The notes beneath the pieces are model-generated. The model was not told the DNA's origin, made no database searches, and saw nothing but the letters and a program-made list of their open reading frames with translations. This document shows positions 44,352 through 53,937 of a DNA stretch of 64,000 nt, piece by piece (positions within the stretch are counted from its first letter, which is position 1; each line of letters starts with the position of its first letter). The translations under genes were made by a program, and so were the position numbers. Origin of the DNA: Rhodobacteraceae bacterium KLH11 (GTDB lineage: Bacteria > Pseudomonadota > Alphaproteobacteria > Rhodobacterales > Rhodobacteraceae); contig DS999531.1 of NCBI GenBank assembly GCA_000158135.1, positions 1,416,669 through 1,480,668 of the forward strand, written 5' to 3'.

Positions 44352-44567
44352 ATGAAAGAACTTTTACGCAGCACCGATCCGACAATTCTGGCCTTCGCAA
44401 CCGCCCTTCTTGAAGGCGAGGATATAGACTGCTTTCAGATGGACGTAAATATGAGCATCCTCGAAGGCGGGATCGGAATCTTCCCGCGCCGCCTGATGGT
44501 GCGCGCCGATGATCTGACCCGCGCCGAACGCGTGATGCGGGATAATGAGATACCGCTGGGGCGATGA
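44352..44567 (+). CDS. DUF2007 protein
   Basis: A 71-residue protein of the DUF2007 (putative signal-transducing) family, with LRSTDPTILAFATALLEGE and the GIGIFPRRLMVRADDLTRAE segment. The fold is a ferredoxin-like alpha/beta unit. It overlaps the downstream methyltransferase (ATGA). This DUF2007-methyltransferase pair next to a polyprenyl synthase is conserved in Rhodobacterales. Function unknown. Confidence 0.88.
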   Translation: MKELLRSTDPTILAFATALLEGEDIDCFQMDVNMSILEGGIGIFPRRLMVRADDLTRAERVMRDNEIPLGR

Positions 44568-45334
44568 GCGCGTTTGCCGACACTGATCTGACGCTGAATG
44601 ATTTTCTGGGGGGTCGTATACGTTTATGGCAACCCAGAACAGGTTATCGCGCGGGTGTTGATCCGGTTTTACTGGCGGCCGCAATCCCGGCCAATCCCGG
44701 CCAATCAGTGTTGGAACTGGGTTGCGGTGCAGGGGCCGCGATTTTGTGTCTTTTGGCGCGTGTTCCGGATTTGCAGGCCACCGGGGTCGAAATACAGCCT
44801 GCTTATGCCGCTTTGGCGCGTCGAAATGCCACCCGGAACGCTGCCCCTCTGACTGTGGTCGAAGCCGATTTGAAGGCGTTGCCGGATGATCTGCGTCAAA
44901 AGCAGTTTGACCACGTGATCGCCAACCCGCCCTATTACCGCCCCGGTGCCCATAGCCCGGCTGAAGACCCGGGTCGGCGCATGGCGCTGGGCGAAGAAAC
45001 GCCGCTTGCCGACTGGATCAACGTCGCCGCCCGACGCCTTGCGCCACGAGGGTACCTGCACATGATCCAAAAGGCGGATCGCCTGCCCGATATGTTGGCA
45101 GCCTGCGCCGGGCGTCTGGGGTCGCTCGAAATCTTGCCCTTGTCAGCCCGCACCGGCCGATCTGCCGAGTTGGTGATTCTGCGCGCCCGCAAGGGGGGCC
45201 GCGCGGCGTTCCGTCTGCACGCGCCCCTTGTGCTGCACGAAGGGGACCGCCACCTGAGCGACGGTGAAAGCTACGCGACCGAGGTGGCGGCGGTATTGCG
45301 CGAAGGGGCAGCTTTGCCCGGGTTTTCCAGCTGA
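44564..45334 (+). CDS. TrmN6-like N6-adenine methyltransferase
   Basis: A 256-residue SAM-dependent methyltransferase. The SAM loop is VLELGCGAGAA (about residues 49-59) and the catalytic NPPYY (about 124-128) marks N6-adenine or N5-glutamine methyltransferases. The RLWQPRTGYRAGVDPVLLAA opening is that of the TrmN6/YfiC group, which methylates A37 of tRNA1-Val. That specificity is family knowledge, not shown here. Confidence 0.88.
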   Translation: MSAFADTDLTLNDFLGGRIRLWQPRTGYRAGVDPVLLAAAIPANPGQSVLELGCGAGAAILCLLARVPDLQATGVEIQPAYAALARRNATRNAAPLTVVEADLKALPDDLRQKQFDHVIANPPYYRPGAHSPAEDPGRRMALGEETPLADWINVAARRLAPRGYLHMIQKADRLPDMLAACAGRLGSLEILPLSARTGRSAELVILRARKGGRAAFRLHAPLVLHEGDRHLSDGESYATEVAAVLREGAALPGFSS

Positions 45335-45458
45335 TCGGCAATGACCAGCCGAATTTGTCGGATTTATTTTAGATTCTGTGCGCCTGCAGCGTGACAGGGT
45401 GGAAATGATGTGGTCAACTTCTTACGTAATACTTGCAAACCAGAGAAGGAGGACTGCC

Positions 45459-45623
45459 ATGAGCGTGAGCGCGCATCTGACAGAGTTGAAGAAAAAACAC
45501 GAAACTCTTGGTCTTGAAGTAGAAGAAGCTCAACGCTCACCTGGTATCGATGATCTCCATATTGCACAGCTCAAGAAACAGAAGCTTAAGCTGAAAGAAG
45601 AGATCGAGCGCCTGTCGGCCTAA
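45459..45623 (+). CDS. YdcH family (DUF465) coiled-coil protein
   Basis: A 54-residue charged helical hairpin: HLTELKKKHETLGLEVEEA, then the conserved DDLHIAQLKKQKLKLKEEIE. This is a typical short DUF465/YdcH protein of unknown role. AAGGAGGA lies 5 bases before the ATG. Its stop overlaps the convergent transporter gene by 4 bases. Confidence 0.88.
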   Translation: MSVSAHLTELKKKHETLGLEVEEAQRSPGIDDLHIAQLKKQKLKLKEEIERLSA

Positions 45624-46486
45624 GCCTTCAGGCTGGCGCGGGCCGCGATGGTTGCGCCACCGGTGACAAGCAAGGCCGCGATCGCCAGACCCCAGGACGG
45701 GGCGGCGATCCCGGCCAGCACCAACACAAGCGTAGATAACAAGGGGGCCGCGTAAGAGGCGGTGCCAAGGATTTGGATATCTCCGCGCTTGACCCCGATA
45801 TCCCAGACATAAAAGGCCAGCCCGACCGGCCCCAGACCCAGCGCAAGCGTTGATGCCCAGCCGAATGTGCCTTGTGGCCAGACGGTCTCTTCAATGGCAA
45901 AATGCAGGGCCCATGATGCAATAGCCGTCACGCTGCAAAACACCGCGACCGAGCTTGTGGGCACGTCGCCCAGCCGTCGCGACAGTACCGAATAGCCAGA
46001 CCATGTCAGCGCGCATAGCAGGGCCAGCCCATAGCCGGGCAGATGTTGTATTTGAAACCCTGCGCTGCCGCCGCCGGTGATGATGACGGCTGCGCCGGCA
46101 AAGCCAAGGCAGGCACCGATCAGGTGACCCAGCTTCAGATGTTCGCCGGGCAGCAGGCCGGACAGCAGCACAATCAGCAATGGCCAGAGATAGGCGATCA
46201 GACCGGCCTCTGCCGCCGGGGCCATGCGCAGGGCCGAGAAATAAAGCGCGTGATATCCAAAAAGCCCAACTGCACCAAACAGATAGGTCGTCCATGCAAT
46301 CTGGCGCAACTGCCCCAGACCACCGCTGACCATGGTCCAGATCAGACCCAGAATGCCACCGATGGTAAAACAGATCGCGTTCAGCAGCAGCGGTGGCGTG
46401 GGGGCCGAGCCGACTGTGAAAAGGGCCAGCAAGGACCATAGCAATACAGCGACAAATCCGATGGCGGTCGCACTCATCTTGCTCAT
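45620..46486 (-). CDS. DMT-superfamily (EamA) transporter
   Basis: A 288-residue inner-membrane protein with ten hydrophobic helices in two EamA repeats (about 1-140 and 145-288). The GYHALYFSALRMAPAAEAGL segment and helix pattern fit drug/metabolite exporters, possibly for aromatic amino acids. Substrate unknown. Alternative starts exist at two adjacent methionines (MSKM). Confidence 0.9.
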   Translation of the reverse strand: MSKMSATAIGFVAVLLWSLLALFTVGSAPTPPLLLNAICFTIGGILGLIWTMVSGGLGQLRQIAWTTYLFGAVGLFGYHALYFSALRMAPAAEAGLIAYLWPLLIVLLSGLLPGEHLKLGHLIGACLGFAGAAVIITGGGSAGFQIQHLPGYGLALLCALTWSGYSVLSRRLGDVPTSSVAVFCSVTAIASWALHFAIEETVWPQGTFGWASTLALGLGPVGLAFYVWDIGVKRGDIQILGTASYAAPLLSTLVLVLAGIAAPSWGLAIAALLVTGGATIAARASLKA

Positions 46487-46560
46487 TCAGAAGCTACCTT
46501 TGCCGACAGAGAAAATTCAGAACTCATCCGACATATGCGCAGGCTTGCGAGGCAAAAGAA

Positions 46561-46585
46561 AGGCCGGTCCTGATGAGACCGGCCT
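46561..46585 (-). terminator. phbB terminator
   Basis: On the minus strand AGGCCGGTC and GACCGGCCT form a perfect 9-base-pair stem with a 7-base loop, followed by TTTCTTTT, 24 bases after the phbB stop. A textbook rho-independent terminator. Confidence 0.85.
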
Positions 46586-46608
46586 GTAATTGCTCAGAGA
46601 ATTGCAGC

Positions 46609-47331
46609 TTAAACGAAGAACTGTGCTCCGTTGGCCGAAATAGTCGAGCCGTTGATGAACTGCGAATCGTCGGAGGCCAGGAATGCGACGCAACGCGCGA
46701 TCTCTTCGGGTTCGCCCAGACGACCGGCCGGGATCTGTCCAATGATCGCATCACGCACTTTTTCTGGTACGGCCATGACCATTTCGGTCGCGATATAGCC
46801 GGGGCAGATCGCGTTGGCAGTGATGCCCGCCCGTGCGCCTTCCTGCGCCAGAGATTTCACGATGCCCAGATCGCCCGCCTTGGTTGCCGCATAGTTCACC
46901 TGCGCAAACTGACCTTTCTGGCCGTTGATCGAGCTGATGACGATCACGCGGCCAAATTTACGCTCGCGCATGCCGGGCCAGACAGGGTGGACGGTGTTGA
47001 ACACGCCGGTCAGGTTGGTGTCGATCACCTGATGCCATTGCTCAGGGGTCATCTTGTGGAACGGGGCGTCGCGGGTGATGCCTGCATTGGCGACCACGAT
47101 GTCGATGGGGCCGACCTCGGCCTCGACCTTCTCGATGCCCGCTTTGGATTCGTCATAGTCGCCGACATTCCACTTATAGGTCGCGATTCCGGTTTCTTCG
47201 CTGAATTTCGCCGCGGCTTCGTCGTTCCCCGCATAGGTGGCTGCAACATTATACCCTTCGGCCTTGAGCGCCTTGGAAATTGCTGCGCCGATGCCGCGGG
47301 AACCGCCGGTGACGAGTGCTGTACGTGCCAT
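46609..47331 (-). CDS. phbB: Acetoacetyl-CoA reductase
   Basis: An NADPH-dependent short-chain reductase that makes (R)-3-hydroxybutyryl-CoA for polyhydroxybutyrate. The 240-residue product has the TGGSRGIG cofactor loop (residues 8-15), NAGITRD near 86, the catalytic serine in ISSINGQKGQ and YAATKAG (Tyr/Lys pair near 149-153). GGAGG lies 7 bases before the ATG. It follows phbA across a phbA terminator, so it may have its own promoter as well. Confidence 0.95.
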   Translation of the reverse strand: MARTALVTGGSRGIGAAISKALKAEGYNVAATYAGNDEAAAKFSEETGIATYKWNVGDYDESKAGIEKVEAEVGPIDIVVANAGITRDAPFHKMTPEQWHQVIDTNLTGVFNTVHPVWPGMRERKFGRVIVISSINGQKGQFAQVNYAATKAGDLGIVKSLAQEGARAGITANAICPGYIATEMVMAVPEKVRDAIIGQIPAGRLGEPEEIARCVAFLASDDSQFINGSTISANGAQFFV

Positions 47332-47473
47332 TTAGAATCCTCCAAATTTAGTCGGCTTGGTAATCTTGTTACTGTGGGTGATCTGAATGCGCAACAATGT
47401 ATCTTGACGGAAAATCCCGCCTAAATCCAAATCTGTTCGTGCAGGCAGAGCATGTCGTGAAGATGTTACAAAA

Positions 47474-47496
47474 AAGGGCACCGGAAGGGTGCCCTT
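47474..47496 (-). terminator. Terminator between phbA and phbB
   Basis: AAGGGCACC and GGTGCCCTT pair over 9 bases with a 5-base loop, and on the minus strand the stem is followed by a T-run (GCCCTTTTTTG). It sits about 22 bases after the phbA stop and would limit read-through into phbB. Confidence 0.8.
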
Positions 47497-47517
47497 GGTA
47501 TTTGAATGGCGCGGGGC

Positions 47518-48693
47518 TTAGTCGCGCTCCACGCACAGGGCAACGCCCATGCCGCCACCGATGCAGAGCGTGGCCAGACCTTTCTTCGCATCGCGGCGCT
47601 TCATCTCGAACAGCAACGTGTTCAGGACGCGGCAGCCGGATGCACCGATCGGGTGACCGATGGCAATGGCGCCACCGTTGACATTCACGATCGAAGGGTC
47701 CCAACCCATGTCTTTGTTCACGGCGCAGGCCTGTGCGGCGAAGGCTTCGTTGGCTTCAACCAGATCCAGGTCATCAACAGACCAGCCTGCCTTTTCCAGT
47801 GCCTTGCGCGAGGCGTGGATCGGGCCGACGCCCATGATCGACGGGTCCAGCCCGGCGGTTGCATAGGATGCGATACGGGCCAGAGGCTCAATCCCGCGCT
47901 TTTCAGCATTCTCAGCCGACATCAACAGGGTGGCTGCGGCACCATCGTTCAGGCCCGAGGCATTGGCCGCTGTCACCGAACCATCTTTGGTGAAGGCCGG
48001 GCGCAGTTTGCCCATGGCTTCCATGGTCGCGCCGTGGCGGATGTATTCGTCCTTGTCCATCACGATGTCGCCCTTGCGGGTCTTGATGATGAAAGGCACG
48101 ATCTCGTCTGCGAACTTGCCAGCTTTCTGGGCGGCTTCGGCCTTGTTCTGGCTGGCCACGGCAAACTCGTCCTGCATATCGCGGTTGATTTGCCATTTCT
48201 CGGCGACGTTCTCGGCGGTCTGCCCCATGTGGTAGCCATTGAACGCATCCCACAGGCCATCGCGGATCATGGTGTCGATATACTTCATGTCACCCATCTT
48301 GTGCCCGGCGCGCAAGGTCGCTGCATGGGGCGAGAGGGTCATGTTTTCCTGACCGCCAGCGGCGACGATGTCGGCATCTCCCAGCTGGATATGCTGAGCC
48401 CCCAGCGCAACCGCGCGCAGGCCCGAGCCGCATACCTGGTTGATGCCCCAGGCGGCGCTTTCCTGCGGCAGCCCGGCATTGATATGCGCCTGACGCGCAG
48501 GATTCTGGCCCTGGGCTGCGGTCAGAACCTGACCCATGATGGTTTCGCTGACCTCGCCTTTTTCGATTCCGGCCCGCTCTACCACGGCTTCCAGAACCGC
48601 AGCGCCCAGATCATGTGCGGGGGTGTTCGCGAACGAACCGCTAAAGCTGCCGACGCCTGTGCGTGCGGCGGATGCGATTACTACGTTGGTCAT
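47518..48693 (-). CDS. phbA: Acetyl-CoA C-acetyltransferase (beta-ketothiolase)
   Basis: Condenses two acetyl-CoA to acetoacetyl-CoA, the first step of polyhydroxybutyrate synthesis. The 391-residue thiolase has the acyl-accepting cysteine in [10 protein letters not shown] (about 87-96), [12 protein letters not shown] (about 346-357) and the second catalytic cysteine in LCIGGGMG (about 376-383). AAAGGA lies 8 bases before the ATG. A PhaR-like palindrome lies about 125 bases upstream. Confidence 0.96.
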   Translation of the reverse strand: MTNVVIASAARTGVGSFSGSFANTPAHDLGAAVLEAVVERAGIEKGEVSETIMGQVLTAAQGQNPARQAHINAGLPQESAAWGINQVCGSGLRAVALGAQHIQLGDADIVAAGGQENMTLSPHAATLRAGHKMGDMKYIDTMIRDGLWDAFNGYHMGQTAENVAEKWQINRDMQDEFAVASQNKAEAAQKAGKFADEIVPFIIKTRKGDIVMDKDEYIRHGATMEAMGKLRPAFTKDGSVTAANASGLNDGAAATLLMSAENAEKRGIEPLARIASYATAGLDPSIMGVGPIHASRKALEKAGWSVDDLDLVEANEAFAAQACAVNKDMGWDPSIVNVNGGAIAIGHPIGASGCRVLNTLLFEMKRRDAKKGLATLCIGGGMGVALCVERD

Positions 48694-48816
48694 ACAGTCA
48701 ATCCTTTACCGTCATGGTCCTGTGGGAAATCTGACGGCGCAGGTCGCGGAGCGGCACTCTCCGGATGCAAGAACGCCTTGTGATCCCCCGCTCCAGCATC
48801 TTCTGCAATAGCGCAA

Positions 48817-48832
48817 TGCTGCACGTGCAGCA
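48817..48832. promoter_or_regulatory. Candidate PhaR operator upstream of phbA
   Basis: TGCTGCACGTGCAGCA is a perfect 16-base palindrome, containing CTGC-N4-GCAG. PhaR regulators of Rhodobacter and Paracoccus bind CTGC-N3/4-GCAG sequences ahead of polyhydroxybutyrate genes. It lies 124 bases upstream of the phbA ATG. Confidence 0.55.
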
Positions 48833-48887
48833 ACGGGCAGCTTGTCTCAGCGTAAGCGGTGGCGACCTTCCGCGTGTGGTGCTGGGG

Positions 48888-49721
48888 TCAACTGCCGGTT
48901 TTTGCGGGCTTTTCCTGATCCCACGGCGCTGTGACCGACGGCGCACCAAACAAAAAACCCTGCAGGCAATCCACGCCATTGGCGATCAGAAAGCGGGCAT
49001 CCTCGGTTGTTTCGACCGATTCGGCGGTAACCAGGATCTCGAATTCCCGCGCGACGGCGATCAAAGCGCGCACCAGCGCCTGATTGTCGGGGTTGTCGCT
49101 GATGCCGCGTATGAACTGCCCGTCAATCTTGGCGGCGTCGAACAGAAACTCGCGAAAGTGGCGAAAGCTGAAATTGCTGGCACCGAAATCGTCCAGTGCA
49201 AAAGCAATGCCCCGGGTCTGCTGGCGATCCATGAAATCAACCACCAGTTCGGGCACCTGCATGGCAGAGCTTTCCGAGATTTCCAGAATCAACCGCTCAC
49301 CCAGACTTGCGTCCTTTTTCAGAAACCGATCAAGAACGCGCGACCAGCGGGCGTAGCCGATGGACCGGGCCGACATGTTGATTGACAGACGGATACCGGG
49401 GTTTCGGATCAGGGTCCGCAGGCCCAGTTCCAACGCCACACAATCCAGATCGCGGCCAATCGGGGTATGTTCGACCTGTGGCATGAACTCACGCGCGGGG
49501 ATGACGCGGCCGGTTTCGTCCAGAACGCGGATGAATCCTTCGTAGAAGGCGACACCCTGCGGGGCTTGCGCCTGCATGACGGGTTGAAAGGCCAGCCTGC
49601 ATTGTTTGTGCTTCACCGCCTCGGTCGCCATGTGCACGACCGAGCCATCCCGCGAGGTGACCGCAGCATTCAAGGGGTTGTCTGCACCTTCGGGCAGGTC
49701 CGCACGTTTCCTGTTTCGCAT
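48888..49721 (-). CDS. EAL-domain cyclic-di-GMP phosphodiesterase
   Basis: A 277-residue cytosolic EAL protein without GGDEF, sensor or membrane parts. The signature EAL reads EGF (FYEGFIRV), but the metal and catalytic residues remain: that Glu, Asn in LSINMS, Glu in LEISES, the DD of LDDFGAS, Lys in AKIDGQF, Glu in AESVET and Gln in CLQGF. It is therefore probably an active phosphodiesterase lowering cyclic-di-GMP. An N-terminal 35-residue extension may be regulatory. It is a single gene. Confidence 0.9.
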   Translation of the reverse strand: MRNRKRADLPEGADNPLNAAVTSRDGSVVHMATEAVKHKQCRLAFQPVMQAQAPQGVAFYEGFIRVLDETGRVIPAREFMPQVEHTPIGRDLDCVALELGLRTLIRNPGIRLSINMSARSIGYARWSRVLDRFLKKDASLGERLILEISESSAMQVPELVVDFMDRQQTRGIAFALDDFGASNFSFRHFREFLFDAAKIDGQFIRGISDNPDNQALVRALIAVAREFEILVTAESVETTEDARFLIANGVDCLQGFLFGAPSVTAPWDQEKPAKTGS

Positions 49722-49834
49722 GATCCACCGTTTCCCGATTCTGACGAAAATGGGCCGGAGAACAGTTTCAGGGAAGACACGTAAAGCCGAGGTTAACGAA
49801 GCGCGGGTTTATTCAAAGGCTTCGGGCCTGCAGA

Positions 49835-50023
49835 TCAGTGTGTCGACTGCCAGATATGGCTGAACGAGGCTGCCGCCCCAACCAGCGCCCCAACAAAGCC
49901 GAGCGCCGTCAAAGCGAAGCCAAGCGCAATGATCATCGGCACCGCTCCGCTCAGCGCAGCGACCATGGCCGTGATGAGACCCAATAGGCCCGTAGCGGTA
50001 GAAATTTTCAGCAGTTTTGACAT
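49835..50023 (-). CDS. Small two-helix membrane protein
   Basis: A 62-residue protein made of two hydrophobic helices (about residues 9-29 and 32-54) with short polar ends. CGAGG lies 6 bases before the ATG. I recognise no family, and it could be a small envelope protein. Real coding status is likely from the hydrophobic pattern and ribosome site, not certain. Confidence 0.6.
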   Translation of the reverse strand: MSKLLKISTATGLLGLITAMVAALSGAVPMIIALGFALTALGFVGALVGAAASFSHIWQSTH

Positions 50024-50126
50024 CGGAAGCCTCGGAACAATGCGTACTCAACCCGTCCCGGATATGGAGAGGATGTGCCAAAATTCAAGCCTGTAAAAGG
50101 TCTTTTTGAGACTTGATGGCTGAGCC

Positions 50127-51098
50127 CTAAGCTTGCTTTGTCGATTGATCGGCGGGTTTGGGGCCAAATTGCTCAAAACCGGGGGTGCCGCGGTCTTCGG
50201 GGTTTCTGGCCAGATGGTTGGCTTTGATCTGGGCCGAACTGTTTCGGCTGCCGTCATGGCTGTAGCCGGGTGGGGCAAAACAATAAGCCAAACGATGGCG
50301 CAAGCTCAGCTTTGGTTGAGTTATATCGCGCCAGATACTGACCCATTCATGGAAGGCCACGCGCAACGGGTTGAACGTGCCGATATTGTGCACCAGCCCG
50401 TAATCGACCCTGTCATGCTCTTGTTCAGGCACGAATGTACCGAACAGCTTGTCCCAGATGATGAAAACACCCGCATAGTTGCAATCCAGATAGCGTGCGT
50501 TGCGTCCATGATGGGCACGGTGGTGGCTGGGTGTGTTCATCACCGCCTCGAACCAGCGGGGCATTTTGGTGATGGCCTCGGTATGAATCCAGAATTGGTA
50601 GATCAGGTTCAGCCCGCCAACGAAAAGCACCATTGCCGGATGAAAACCCAGCAGGATCAGTGGTGCACGCACAACCATCATGAAGGTGAACGTATAGGTC
50701 CAGGTCTGCCGCAGTGCGGTGGTCAGGTTGTAATGCTGCGAACTGTGGTGGTTCACATGGCTGGCCCAGACCCAGCGGACGCGATGCCCGAAGCGATGCA
50801 CCCAGTAATAGCGCAGGTCATCCAGCACAAAGCACAGCATGATCACCGGGATCGATGTGCCCAGATCAAGCGGAGTGATCTGCCACAGCCACATGAAGAA
50901 CCCATAGGCGATGAACCCCAGCAGAAAGCCCGACGCGATATTGCCCGCCCCCATGATCAACGAGGTCACCGCGTCGCGCGTTTCATACCGACCGCCGCGA
51001 CCCTTCAGGGCGATCCACAGAAACTCGGCCAGAATGGCGGCGATGAAGAAAGGGACGGCCCATTGCACGGCGTCGGGGAAGGCAATGTGGTCGGTCAT
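50127..51098 (-). CDS. Sterol desaturase / fatty-acid hydroxylase family protein
   Basis: A 323-residue membrane di-iron oxygenase with about four helices in the first 180 residues. The histidine boxes HRFGH (about 105-109), HVNHH (about 118-122) and HHRAHH (about 196-201) coordinate the iron pair. Bacterial members hydroxylate or desaturate lipids, carotenoids or sphingoid chains; the substrate here is unknown. The start overlaps the upstream gene's stop (ATGA). The C-terminal 60 residues are polar and probably disordered. Confidence 0.9.
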   Translation of the reverse strand: MTDHIAFPDAVQWAVPFFIAAILAEFLWIALKGRGGRYETRDAVTSLIMGAGNIASGFLLGFIAYGFFMWLWQITPLDLGTSIPVIMLCFVLDDLRYYWVHRFGHRVRWVWASHVNHHSSQHYNLTTALRQTWTYTFTFMMVVRAPLILLGFHPAMVLFVGGLNLIYQFWIHTEAITKMPRWFEAVMNTPSHHRAHHGRNARYLDCNYAGVFIIWDKLFGTFVPEQEHDRVDYGLVHNIGTFNPLRVAFHEWVSIWRDITQPKLSLRHRLAYCFAPPGYSHDGSRNSSAQIKANHLARNPEDRGTPGFEQFGPKPADQSTKQA

Positions 51099-51481
51099 AG
51101 GGGGTCCATCAGATTGTGCCAGTGGCGACGCTCGGTCTCATCAAGATGGAGGATCACATACGGGGCGCTGAAATCGCGGAACCGGATCGCAAGCCCGTCG
51201 GGATGGGCGTGCTGAGTGCAATCCAGCAAGTACCGCGCCACGGTATCGGCCCCGAAGGACCACAGCAACCCGGGGCCAGCTTTGGTGCGCACCAGGGCCG
51301 CATGGCCGTCATGAGTGACGGTCACATCAATCACCGCATCATCAGGAAAATGCCGCAGCCACTGTGTTGACGCCGCTTCGGGTGTCAGGACATGCACGCG
51401 GGATTTGCCCGTTATATGCAGCAGCAGCGTGATCCCGGCGATACCGCCGACAACCAGTGCCAAGAGTATCCCCAGTGGCAT
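51095..51481 (-). CDS. Hypothetical membrane-anchored protein
   Basis: A 128-residue protein with one N-terminal helix (about residues 4-22) and a soluble domain rich in His and Asp (VTVTHDGHAALVR, then CTQHAHPDGLAIRFRD). AGGAGG lies 5 bases before the ATG. It is coupled to the sterol desaturase-type gene by an ATGA overlap, suggesting a partner role. No domain recognised. Confidence 0.7.
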   Translation of the reverse strand: MPLGILLALVVGGIAGITLLLHITGKSRVHVLTPEAASTQWLRHFPDDAVIDVTVTHDGHAALVRTKAGPGLLWSFGADTVARYLLDCTQHAHPDGLAIRFRDFSAPYVILHLDETERRHWHNLMDPL

Positions 51482-51540
51482 TCCTTCCTCCTGAAGGCAG
51501 AGTGCAAAGCAGAAGGATGGCTGTCAAAGGTGGCGTTACG

Positions 51541-51870
51541 TCAGCCGAATTCCAGACCGTCGAGTATTTCATGTTGCACGATTCGTTCGACAAATGGCAC
51601 GAGCCCGTCCGGGCCAGACGCACGATCTTTGAGGTGGATGCAAATGTCGGGTCTGCGAGCAGCGATTGTTCCGACCAACGCGCCGCGAACTGCATCGTCC
51701 AGACCTGCACCCATTATCACGCAGGCGATGTTTGGTTCGGCATCCAGTTGTCGCCGAACCTCATCCGGGTCATGCGCACCAAGCCATTGAATCGGTAGGT
51801 GATCCAGTTTCTGCGCCACATCTCCGATCACATTCGGCAAGCGCCCTATCAGCAATACTACCGGTTTCAT
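51541..51870 (-). CDS. Hypothetical Rossmann/receiver-like protein
   Basis: A 109-residue protein with an alternating beta/alpha pattern (VVLLIGRLP, then ACVIMGAG and ICIHLKDR) reminiscent of a receiver-like fold, but without the acidic phosphorylation pocket, so not a response regulator by motif. GGGGA precedes the ATG. It is alone between a membrane gene and the tlpA terminator. Confidence 0.6.
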   Translation of the reverse strand: MKPVVLLIGRLPNVIGDVAQKLDHLPIQWLGAHDPDEVRRQLDAEPNIACVIMGAGLDDAVRGALVGTIAARRPDICIHLKDRASGPDGLVPFVERIVQHEILDGLEFG

Positions 51871-51901
51871 CGCTATTCCCCTTTCTTTAGGTCACAAACG
51901 A

Positions 51902-51925
51902 AAACCGGCCCATCAGGACCGGTTT
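51902..51925 (-). terminator. tlpA terminator
   Basis: AAACCGGCCC and GGACCGGTTT pair over ten positions with one mismatch and a 4-base loop. On the minus strand it is followed by TTTTCGTTTG, 38 bases after the tlpA stop. Confidence 0.7.
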
Positions 51926-51963
51926 CATTCTAGCACAGAATCGCGATGTAAGCTTGTAAAGCC

Positions 51964-52527
51964 TTAGCTTTCCGCGCCAACCAGCGTCGCAATGATCGAC
52001 TTGGCGCTGGCCGAGTTCCATTCGGCATCACCGATCAGGCGGGCGATCTCTTCGCCTTCGGGGTTCAGAATAACCGTGATCGGCAGCGCGATCACACCAA
52101 ATTCCCGCGCCGCTTCGGAACTTGGGTCCTGATAGCGCGGCAGGTTGGTGATGCCGTTTTCCTCAAAGAATTTCTCAATTCCTGCAGGGGTGTTGCGTCC
52201 GGTGGCCAGTGTGAGAACCTGAAACTTGTCACCGCCGAATTCTTCCTGCAGTTCCGAAATCTGTGGCATCTCTTTGCGGCAGGGCGCACACCAGGTGGCC
52301 CAGAAATTTATCAGAACATATTTGCCTTTGTAATCTGCAAGCGTTCCGACGCTCCCGTCATCCAGCTGGTATTCGATCATTTTGGCGGGTTTGGGTTCCT
52401 TGTGCAGGATCAGACGCTTCAGCGTGCCTTCGCGCAGGGGCGCCAGAGTTTCGGCATCGCTGGCCAAAGCCGCGTTTGCACCCAGCGCAAGGGCCATATA
52501 AAGGGGGATCAGACGAAATAGGCGCAT
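51964..52527 (-). CDS. TlpA-type periplasmic thiol-disulfide reductase
   Basis: A 187-residue thioredoxin-like protein with a signal peptide ([19 protein letters not shown], cleavage near 22). The redox motif WCAPC has cysteines at C80 and C83, and the cis-Pro loop IALPITVI lies near 154. TlpA-like reductases keep cytochrome c or copper-site cysteines reduced in the periplasm. The ATG at 52527 has GGAG upstream. It is divergent from argH with 21 bases between starts, an arrangement common in alphaproteobacteria. Confidence 0.92.
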   Translation of the reverse strand: MRLFRLIPLYMALALGANAALASDAETLAPLREGTLKRLILHKEPKPAKMIEYQLDDGSVGTLADYKGKYVLINFWATWCAPCRKEMPQISELQEEFGGDKFQVLTLATGRNTPAGIEKFFEENGITNLPRYQDPSSEAAREFGVIALPITVILNPEGEEIARLIGDAEWNSASAKSIIATLVGAES

Positions 52528-52548
52528 ATCAACTCCGGGTTTTCTCTT

Positions 52549-53937
52549 ATGACCGATCAATCCTCGAACCAGATGTGGGGCGGCCGCTTTGCCGCCGGTC
52601 CAGACGCGATCATGGAGGCAATCAATGCCTCGATCGGGTTCGATCAGCGGATGGCAGCCCAGGACATCGCAGGCTCGCGCGCCCATGCCGCGATGTTGGC
52701 GGCCACAGGCGTCATAAGTGATAGTGATGCGAAGGCTATTCGGGAAGGGCTGCTCACAGTCTTGTCAGAAATCCAGTCCGGTTCGTTTCAGTTTTCGACC
52801 GCGCTGGAAGATATCCACATGAATGTCGAAGCACGGCTGAAAGAGGTGATCGGAGAGCCTGCAGGCCGTTTGCACACAGGCCGCTCGCGCAATGATCAGG
52901 TGGCGACGGATTTCAAACTCTGGGTGCGCGATCAGCTGGATGCGGCGGAAACCGGACTGCTGGCCCTGATCCGTGCGCTTCTGGCGCAGGCCGAGGCCGG
53001 GGCAGATTGGGTCATGCCCGGATTTACCCATCTGCAAACCGCGCAACCCGTCACATGGGGCCACCACATGATGGCTTATGTCGAGATGTTCGGGCGCGAT
53101 CTGTCCCGCGTGCGCGACGCCCGCATCCGGATGAACGAATCGCCTTTGGGTGCTGCCGCGCTGGCTGGTACCTCGTTCCCTATCGACCGTCAGATGACGG
53201 CCGAGGCGCTGGGCTTTGACCGCCCCGCCGCCAACTCGCTGGACGCCGTCAGCGACCGTGATTTCGCGTTGGAGTTCCTGTCTGCCGCCTCAATCTGCGC
53301 TGTCCACCTGTCGCGTTTTGCCGAAGAGCTGGTGATCTGGTCTTCGGCCCAGTTCCGGTTTGTGACGCTATCTGATCGGTTCTCGACCGGCTCGTCGATC
53401 ATGCCGCAGAAAAAGAACCCTGACGCGGCAGAACTGATCCGCGCCAAGGTGGGCCGCATCTATGGTGCAAATACCGCGCTGATGATGGTGATGAAGGGCC
53501 TGCCACTGGCCTATTCCAAGGACATGCAGGAAGACAAGGAACAGGTCTTTGACGCCGCTGACAACTGGATGCTGGCGCTGGCGGCGATGGAAGGGATGGT
53601 CAAGGACATGACGGCCAACCGTGGCAGTCTTGCTGCCGCCGCCGGGTCGGGCTTTTCCACCGCAACTGATCTGGCTGACTGGCTGGTCCGCGTGCTGGGC
53701 CTGCCGTTCCGCGATGCGCATCACGTCACCGGATCACTGGTGGCGATGGCTGAAGACAAGGGCTGTGACCTGCCTGATCTGACGTTGGAAGACATGCAAT
53801 CAGTCCATGCCGATATCACAGATGATGTCTATTCTGTCCTTACGGTCGAAAACTCGGTAAACTCGCGTCAATCCTACGGGGGCACGGCACCGGATCAGGT
53901 GCGGGCCCAGATCAAGCGATGGAAGGCGCTGGTGTGA
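52549..53937 (+). CDS. argH: Argininosuccinate lyase
   Basis: Splits argininosuccinate to arginine and fumarate, the last step of arginine synthesis. The 462-residue product has the fumarase-superfamily signature [11 protein letters not shown] (about residues 282-292), [13 protein letters not shown] (about 109-121) and [10 protein letters not shown] (about 162-171). Its stop overlaps the start of a mini-lipoprotein (TGATG). Confidence 0.97.
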   Translation: MTDQSSNQMWGGRFAAGPDAIMEAINASIGFDQRMAAQDIAGSRAHAAMLAATGVISDSDAKAIREGLLTVLSEIQSGSFQFSTALEDIHMNVEARLKEVIGEPAGRLHTGRSRNDQVATDFKLWVRDQLDAAETGLLALIRALLAQAEAGADWVMPGFTHLQTAQPVTWGHHMMAYVEMFGRDLSRVRDARIRMNESPLGAAALAGTSFPIDRQMTAEALGFDRPAANSLDAVSDRDFALEFLSAASICAVHLSRFAEELVIWSSAQFRFVTLSDRFSTGSSIMPQKKNPDAAELIRAKVGRIYGANTALMMVMKGLPLAYSKDMQEDKEQVFDAADNWMLALAAMEGMVKDMTANRGSLAAAAGSGFSTATDLADWLVRVLGLPFRDAHHVTGSLVAMAEDKGCDLPDLTLEDMQSVHADITDDVYSVLTVENSVNSRQSYGGTAPDQVRAQIKRWKALV

